A DNA stretch of 64,000 bases. Source: Euonymus europaeus. Its lineage: Eukaryota; Streptophyta; Magnoliopsida; Celastrales; Celastraceae. The stretch's first letter is position 1. Each line of letters begins with the position of its first letter. Under the pieces are notes generated by a model. The model ran no database searches and was not told the origin of the DNA. It saw nothing but the letters and a program-made list of their open reading frames with translations. The position numbers and the translations under genes are program-made. The stretch spans positions 30,286,501-30,350,500 of the forward strand of contig OY756957.1 of the NCBI GenBank assembly GCA_963580455.1. Reading direction: 5' to 3'. Positions 59,533 through 64,000 of the stretch are shown here, piece after piece.

Positions 59533-60561
59533 TTAAACGGTGCGTATACAAACACCTTTAACGAATTCAATAAAAGCAACAGACTCCCTGTTAGCCATGA
59601 CGTCAAGTTCCAACCTTAAAACAGCCGGCATGAACAACCAAACACCGGAAGCCAAAGCGAACGCCACCACCGCAGGCCCGGCAACAATACCTGGCAGCCT
59701 AAATTTTCCATTCGTCTCCTTCTTCACGGCGAGCTCCATAGCCAAACATACCCCGTGCAGAACGAAGAAGCACGTAAGATCCCAATTGGGGGGTTTTCTT
59801 CCAATGTAGAAGAAGATGAGCTCGTGCATCAAGCCAGACACCGTAAAAGTCGCCACAACGGCCGGGATGGGCGAGAATTTGCTTCCGATAAACCGTGTAG
59901 AAATATTCCTGACCGGGTGGTAGACCGTCTGGTGGAGAGTATTCGTGACCATGAGATTCCATCTTCTCCCCCAAAAATCCTGTATCGAGGTGGCGAGGTA
60001 CGGCTCATCGAACTGCGGCTCGAAGTCCACGCCGAGCCAGGCTCTAGCCATGCCTGCAATCACAGCCAAAAACAGCTCCAAAGCGCAATACAAGTAGACA
60101 CAATACGACAGCTTTATAATGTTGAGATTGATTTTGTCTTTGTTTTGAAAAATCGGGACTACCGTCGCAAAAACCAGGGACTTGACGGAGTAATTCAAGG
60201 GAGACTTGTGGGTTTTAAGAGACGGATCGGTTTCGTTTTGTAGGATCTTGATCGGGAGACAAGAGGCAAGTAGGAATTGTTGAAGAGGAATAACGGAGGA
60301 TGTAGAAGACAGAGGACCCTGACCGGCGGCGAAGAGGAGGAGCCGGAAAGTGGCTAGCCATGAAAGGAAGAAAGCTGTGGGACCGCCCAGAAAGATTGTG
60401 TGGAGATTGAGAGGGAGGTAGAGGAAGAGTAGTATAACAGGTAGAAATGCAACCAGTCTAGATTTTCCTGGTTTAGTGATTCTGCCAATCGTGTGACAAT
60501 AAGAGAGTGCAAGCATGGCAGAAGCCCAAACCATGATGAACCTCTGGATGTCTCCCTCCAT
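59533..60561 (-). CDS. Wax synthase-like MBOAT (long-chain-alcohol O-fatty-acyltransferase)
   Basis: Single-exon gene, 342 residues from the chosen start, the usual length of plant jojoba-type wax synthases. The family esterifies fatty alcohols with acyl-CoA in the ER membrane. Many hydrophobic helices are visible. MBOAT landmarks: IQDFWGRRWNLMVTNTLHQT (conserved W and Asn) and the catalytic His246 in TVSGLMHELIFFYIGRKPPN. Other family stretches: SYCHTIGRITKPGKSR, LGGPTAFFLSWLATFRLLLF, SPLNYSVKSLVFATV. I chose MEGDIQRF because family members begin with M-E-x-x-I-x-x-F; an in-frame ATG at 60615 adds 18 residues (MSLSVSDSLLIFPGEQEK). A broken copy of the same gene lies about 1.3 kb upstream. 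The exact substrate, including sterol-type relatives, cannot be read from sequence. Confidence 0.92.
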   Translation of the reverse strand: MEGDIQRFIMVWASAMLALSYCHTIGRITKPGKSRLVAFLPVILLFLYLPLNLHTIFLGGPTAFFLSWLATFRLLLFAAGQGPLSSTSSVIPLQQFLLASCLPIKILQNETDPSLKTHKSPLNYSVKSLVFATVVPIFQNKDKINLNIIKLSYCVYLYCALELFLAVIAGMARAWLGVDFEPQFDEPYLATSIQDFWGRRWNLMVTNTLHQTVYHPVRNISTRFIGSKFSPIPAVVATFTVSGLMHELIFFYIGRKPPNWDLTCFFVLHGVCLAMELAVKKETNGKFRLPGIVAGPAVVAFALASGVWLFMPAVLRLELDVMANRESVAFIEFVKGVCIRTV

Positions 60562-61164
60562 TTTCTCCTGTTCTCCCGGAAAAATTAGGAGAGAATCAGA
60601 TACTGAGAGAGACATACTTCTTCTAGTTCTTGGTTTTTCTCACACAAGGTCTACTTTAATGGGGTTGGGGGGGGTGGGGGGGTTATGAGTGATGTTGTTC
60701 TGGCTGACAGTGCGTGGTTATTACTTATTACGATGGATTTTGTGTGGCCAGTAATTTTTTTTTATTAATTTTGTGAGGAATTAGTGTGAACTGTGGGGTT
60801 TTGAATTGATGAATTTATTATCCGATTAAAATATATTCAAAAAAAAGATAAGAAAATTGTATGACCGCATCATAGCAGGATCGTTGTAAAAAATTGTCAG
60901 AATTCCTAACAAATTGTTGCTAAACGAAGCAGGAAAAGTTTTCAAAGAAAATTGTGGAAAGAAACAAAAATTGGAACTTGATTTAAGGCGCAAAGGGAAC
61001 TTGTGATTTTGACCATTTGCAAGCAAAACCAATGACATGCAAATGTAGACATTTTTTTTTATATTATTGTGTGTGAAGTGACTCTTCCTCTTTTAATTGA
61101 TTGAGTCGTCAGAGATTGGAAGACAGAGTACATTGTACGTTAACAAATCATAAATATAATAAAG
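60562..61164. other. Wax synthase leader and promoter region
   Basis: Contains a G-run (GGGGTTGGGGGGGGTGGGGG near 60661-60680) just upstream of the gene, then AT-rich DNA. No other gene is seen. Confidence 0.4.
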
Positions 61165-61355
61165 GACATATAATTCATTGCATGTCTCTCATCAACAAAT
61201 GCGAACACAATTTTTTTTTTGGGGTGTTCTCAGATCATGGGTCATGAACCATGAGAAATGACATATAATTCATTGCATGTCTCTCATCAACAAATGCGAA
61301 CACAACTTTTTTTTTTTGGGAGTTCTCAGGTCATGGGTCATGAACCATGAGAAAT
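61165..61355. repeat. 95-bp tandem duplication
   Basis: Two adjacent copies (starting at 61165 and 61260) begin GACATATAATTCATTGCATG and end with the palindrome-rich TCATGGGTCATGAACCATGA. They differ at a handful of sites and in the length of a T run, so the duplication is recent. Confidence 0.9.
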
Positions 61356-61361
61356 GTGTTC

Positions 61362-61485
61362 GGTCCGTTTGGATGATAGTATTTTTGATAGCGTATATGC
61401 TAAGTAACGTATAAGCTGTAAAATAAGTTATGTGTTGTTTGGTTGAGCGTAAATGTTAATAGCGTATAAGCTGCCAAATTTATCA
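61362..61485. mobile_element. Relative of the TCCGTTTGGAT element
   Basis: TCCGTTTGGATGATAGT followed by GATAGCGTATATGC, GTATAAGCTG and a second GATAGC-like GCGTATAAGCTG resembles the left part of the element at 28152-28267. A shorter fragment (AGAGCGTAAGTTATGATAGC, GTATAAGTTGATG) lies in FAH intron 2 near 52915. Ends are not defined. Confidence 0.4.
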
Positions 61486-61899
61486 TGAGGGTTATGTAAA
61501 TTAGTTTAATAACGAAATAAAAATCATTGAATATAAGTCTTGTTGTCAATGCTTTCTATGAGGAAACAATGGTTCACGAACTCCTCCCATTATCTTTGTA
61601 GAAATTAGTTTGAATAAAATAACAATAAAAAATCATAAACACAAATATTTACGTGAAATTTTTTTAAGAGTTTTTAAATGACGACTTTACAACAAATATA
61701 TACTCAACAAAATCCTAATTTTAAAAGGTCCATACCGCAAGAGCTATGCCCCCGCATCCCAAAAAATGGTCAAACCAAACTAAATTGGGATCACGAACTC
61801 TAACAAACCATTTTCCCAACCCCTCATAAACCCTCTCAATATCTCTCAATTTTATAAATACCAAGCGAAAATGAATCTCTCCCAAACCAACTACGGCTA

Positions 61900-62320
61900 A
61901 AGCTGTCAAACACAGCCTTAAATTAACAGCCAGACTCCTCAAACGCCCTAAAGTCGACCTGACACCGGACCAACAACGGCCAAAAACTCGTGACCATCAC
62001 GAATGCGACCTTCAAAACGGTTGATTAGTCTCCATAACCGCCATCTGCCTTTAACGGCCTTCTCGAAGCCCGCCTCCGCAACCTCGCACACACACATGTT
62101 AACAAGAAGAGACACGAGATCCCAGGTGGGCTTTGCACGGCCCATATATAGTCGAATACTGGAATGTGAGCTCGTGCATCAATATTCAATGCGGACACCA
62201 AAAACGTCCCGACCCTGCAGTTGGGCCCACCCAGGAGTAATGAAAAACCGGTCCCCAAAAGGCAAAACCTTGTAATGGGTAACGACTGGTGATATGGAGA
62301 GGTCAAAGGCTCAAAGCTCG
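61900..62320 (-). pseudogene. Broken second wax synthase copy
   Basis: Reading down the minus strand, pieces of a wax synthase C-terminal half appear in different frames. MHELTFQY lies near 62180 (the catalytic His segment), MGRAKPTWDL near 62145, AVKGRWRL near 62060, and VTSFWPLLVRCQ with RAFEES near 61925-61990. Stops and frameshifts separate them. The N-terminal half was not found. It is a decayed tandem duplicate of the gene at 59533-60561 or of a close relative; AVKGRWRL resembles other wax synthases more than its intact neighbour (KETNGKFRL). Confidence 0.75.
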
Positions 62321-62359
62321 TTTAACGAAGCGAGGTCTGTTTACCAGAGAAAGGCCGGT

Positions 62360-62480
62360 CAAGATTCCGTATTTGGGCCTTCATGTTACTGGGCCATATT
62401 ACAAACCAAGGCCCAAGTAATTTTTCAGTTGCATCAGGGACCATAATAGTAGCCATTGGCCCATGGGCTCAGTGGAAGGT
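62360..62480. promoter_or_regulatory. Cluster of GGCCCA/GGGCC motifs
   Basis: TTTGGGCCTT, CTGGGCCAT, AAGGCCCAAG and TGGCCCATGGGCTC lie within about 100 bp. This is the site II promoter signature, yet the nearest downstream sequences are only the wax synthase relic (minus) and the RhoGDI 3' end. It may mark a lost gene. Confidence 0.4.
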
Positions 62481-62723
62481 CCAAACAGCTAAATCAGTCA
62501 AATTTTCAAAACTTCTATTAATGGGATGCCTAGCAAATGAATGTTTACATGCATTCTCACTTAATCTTCTCTTCATTGTTTAGATTCCAGATCGATCTCA
62601 GACATGAAAGTGAAAAGGAAAAAAAGAGAGGGAATGTTTAACATCGAAAGCAGATTCAACTTGGAAAATGATGATCGACTAGGGACAAGAAACAGTGGCT
62701 CTTGAAGGTGGAAAATCTGAGTT

Positions 62724-63628
62724 TTAAGTTGGCAGCCACTCTTTTCTGATATCAAAGGTGTACTTGATCTCCAAGTAGCACTTGTTGTCGTCGTCGATAA
62801 ACTGGAAACAAAAGAGGAGGACAATGAGTACAGGAGATATCAATGTGAGTATAGAGTGGGTACAAGCAGGACTCACATGGGATCTGACAACCGATGAACT
62901 CAATCATTCATCAGAGAAACAAAAACGAAAGAAAGGAAGAAAAAGAAAAAGAAAACCATGCATGTAAGAGGGTGTTAACTTGGCCTCACTTCTGCAAATT
63001 ACTATTCCAGAGCAAAGACTTAAAAAATCGAATGAATTCAGTATGATCAAGATTCCAAAATCGCCAACCGGTTATTCACTTTCTTTTTCCAAAACATCCA
63101 CATATTAGTATTGTTTTCACAATCATCAATGGCTTTTACATCAGAATGGCTATTAAAAGCATTATTTTAAAAGTTGTAGGAATTGCCTTGGTTGTAGCTG
63201 CATATTGGCCTCTAGCAAAAATGCCTGATGGAGTTGTTTCTTCAGGCATCTCATGAGTATAAGGTTCTGCCTGAGGGCTGAAGGTTCCAAGCATCTCTTT
63301 TGCTCTATCGACTGTTAGAAAAATGACCAAATATTAGTGAAAACATCCTATAAACATTAAAATGTCAGAGTCTTTCTCGTTATATCAAGAAAAAGAGTGA
63401 CTGTAATACCCTTCAAGCCAGTTTTCCAAACTGTGTTAGTATATCTGAGGCCAGACACAATGTTATTGTTAACCTGGAAAGTGAACATCAGACTGTATTT
63501 GCTTCCTTCTTTTAAAGTGAACCATAAGCCTTTTGGATCTCCAGTTGGAGGAACTGAAAGGACAATATCAGATCTGCCGGGGGATTTGATAGCCAGGCTC
63601 AGGATCTTAACCTCTGGCTCCAGATTTT
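62724..63628 (-). CDS. Rho GDP-dissociation inhibitor (RhoGDI), 3' part
   Basis: RhoGDIs hold ROP GTPases in the cytosol and restrict them to the tip of polar cells such as root hairs (SCN1 in Arabidopsis). Exons in the window: 63628-63410, 63311-63187 and 62801-62724, giving the last 140 residues; the start lies beyond 64000. Signatures: PEVKILSLAIKSPGRSDIVL, GSKYSLMFTFQVNNNIVSGL, RYTNTVWKTGLKVDRAKEML, GTFSPQAEPY, ETTPSGIFARGQYAATTK and FIDDDNKCYLEIKYTFDIRK, ending EWLPT. The immunoglobulin-like prenyl-binding fold is thus covered. The last intron needs a GC donor (ACCAAG|GCAATT); no GT alternative keeps the conserved TTK-FIDDD join. Confidence 0.94.
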
Positions 63629-64000
63629 CTACATAATGTCAAACAAAGAAAATTTCATTAGCATCATGTGAAGAATGAACAAATAGCAAACTGGATGAAA
63701 TGAAAACGATACGTATAATTCTCATTATATGTTTTAAAACATAAAGATCTGTTCTCAGCCAGCCAAAGATTAACTTGAAAATATGGAAAATTTGGGCAGA
63801 GCATTGCCTTAGAATATTATTCCAAGAGCATACAAGAATTGGCGTAATTCAATTTGTTAATGATAATTTGAGTTGGAAGCAGATTAATCCTTCAAGTGTT
63901 ATTTGAGCAGCCATGGGCGAGTTATTTATGCTAGAATGGAAAATCAAGCAAGCAATGAATTAAAATGTCATTTTCTTTAAGATGCAACAAGAGAGATTGA
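63629..64000. other. RhoGDI intron at the window edge
   Basis: No coding match to the RhoGDI N-terminal half was found here, so this is read as intron upstream of the 63628 exon. Confidence 0.5.

Noticed and set aside
59755..60243. 162-codon open frame on the plus strand across the wax synthase gene
   Set aside because: It is the antisense shadow of the conserved MBOAT coding region.

Overview
The window is nuclear DNA of a flowering plant, most probably a eudicot. It is AT-rich, the genes are intron-rich with short exons, and every recognised gene has a close plant counterpart. Many are plant-specific: COP1, PTOX, a NOI/RIN4-like protein, the HT1 kinase, a plant-type wax synthase. No bacterial operon, phage, CRISPR array, rRNA or tRNA was seen. 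Exon borders were placed by hand from GT/GC...AG signals, reading frame and remembered family sequences; no search was run. Protein lengths are sums of those exons.

Layout, left to right. COP1 (minus) runs off the left edge with nine coding exons visible. A decayed plastid terminal oxidase (PTOX/IMMUTANS) copy follows (minus). Three plus-strand genes come next: a divergent cystatin, a RIN4-like NOI protein, and the Raf-like kinase HT1. Then a plant-specific protein of unknown function (minus, about 18.1-18.8 kb), MED11 (minus) and a mitochondrial pyruvate carrier subunit (plus). These last two share a 256-bp divergent promoter. A plant-specific protein with a C-terminal EAR-like motif follows (minus, 25.4-27.9 kb).

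The stretch from 28.0 to 33.2 kb is a transposon-rich gap. It holds a small TIR element, a possible hAT MITE, and a Tourist-like element with a perfect hairpin MITE nested inside it. Next come alkaline ceramidase (plus), CDP-diacylglycerol synthase (minus, convergent with the ceramidase) and TFIIF alpha/RAP74 (minus). A second transposon-rich gap spans 49.8-51.9 kb. Fumarylacetoacetase (plus, 14 exons) follows, then a third gap with another copy of the hAT-like MITE. The right end holds a single-exon MBOAT wax synthase (minus), a broken second wax synthase copy beside it, and the 3' part of a RhoGDI gene (minus) that leaves the window.

The neighbours do not form one pathway. They are mostly housekeeping genes (transcription: TFIIF alpha and MED11; lipid metabolism: ceramidase, CDS and wax synthase; mitochondrial pyruvate import; tyrosine breakdown) mixed with light and stress signalling genes (COP1, HT1, RIN4-like). 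I found no new multi-gene system. The most notable points are the PTOX pseudogene, two unrelated genes with GC-AG introns sharing the same donor context, a cystatin lacking its two inhibitory loops, the nested transposons with readable target-site duplications, and several long hairpins.
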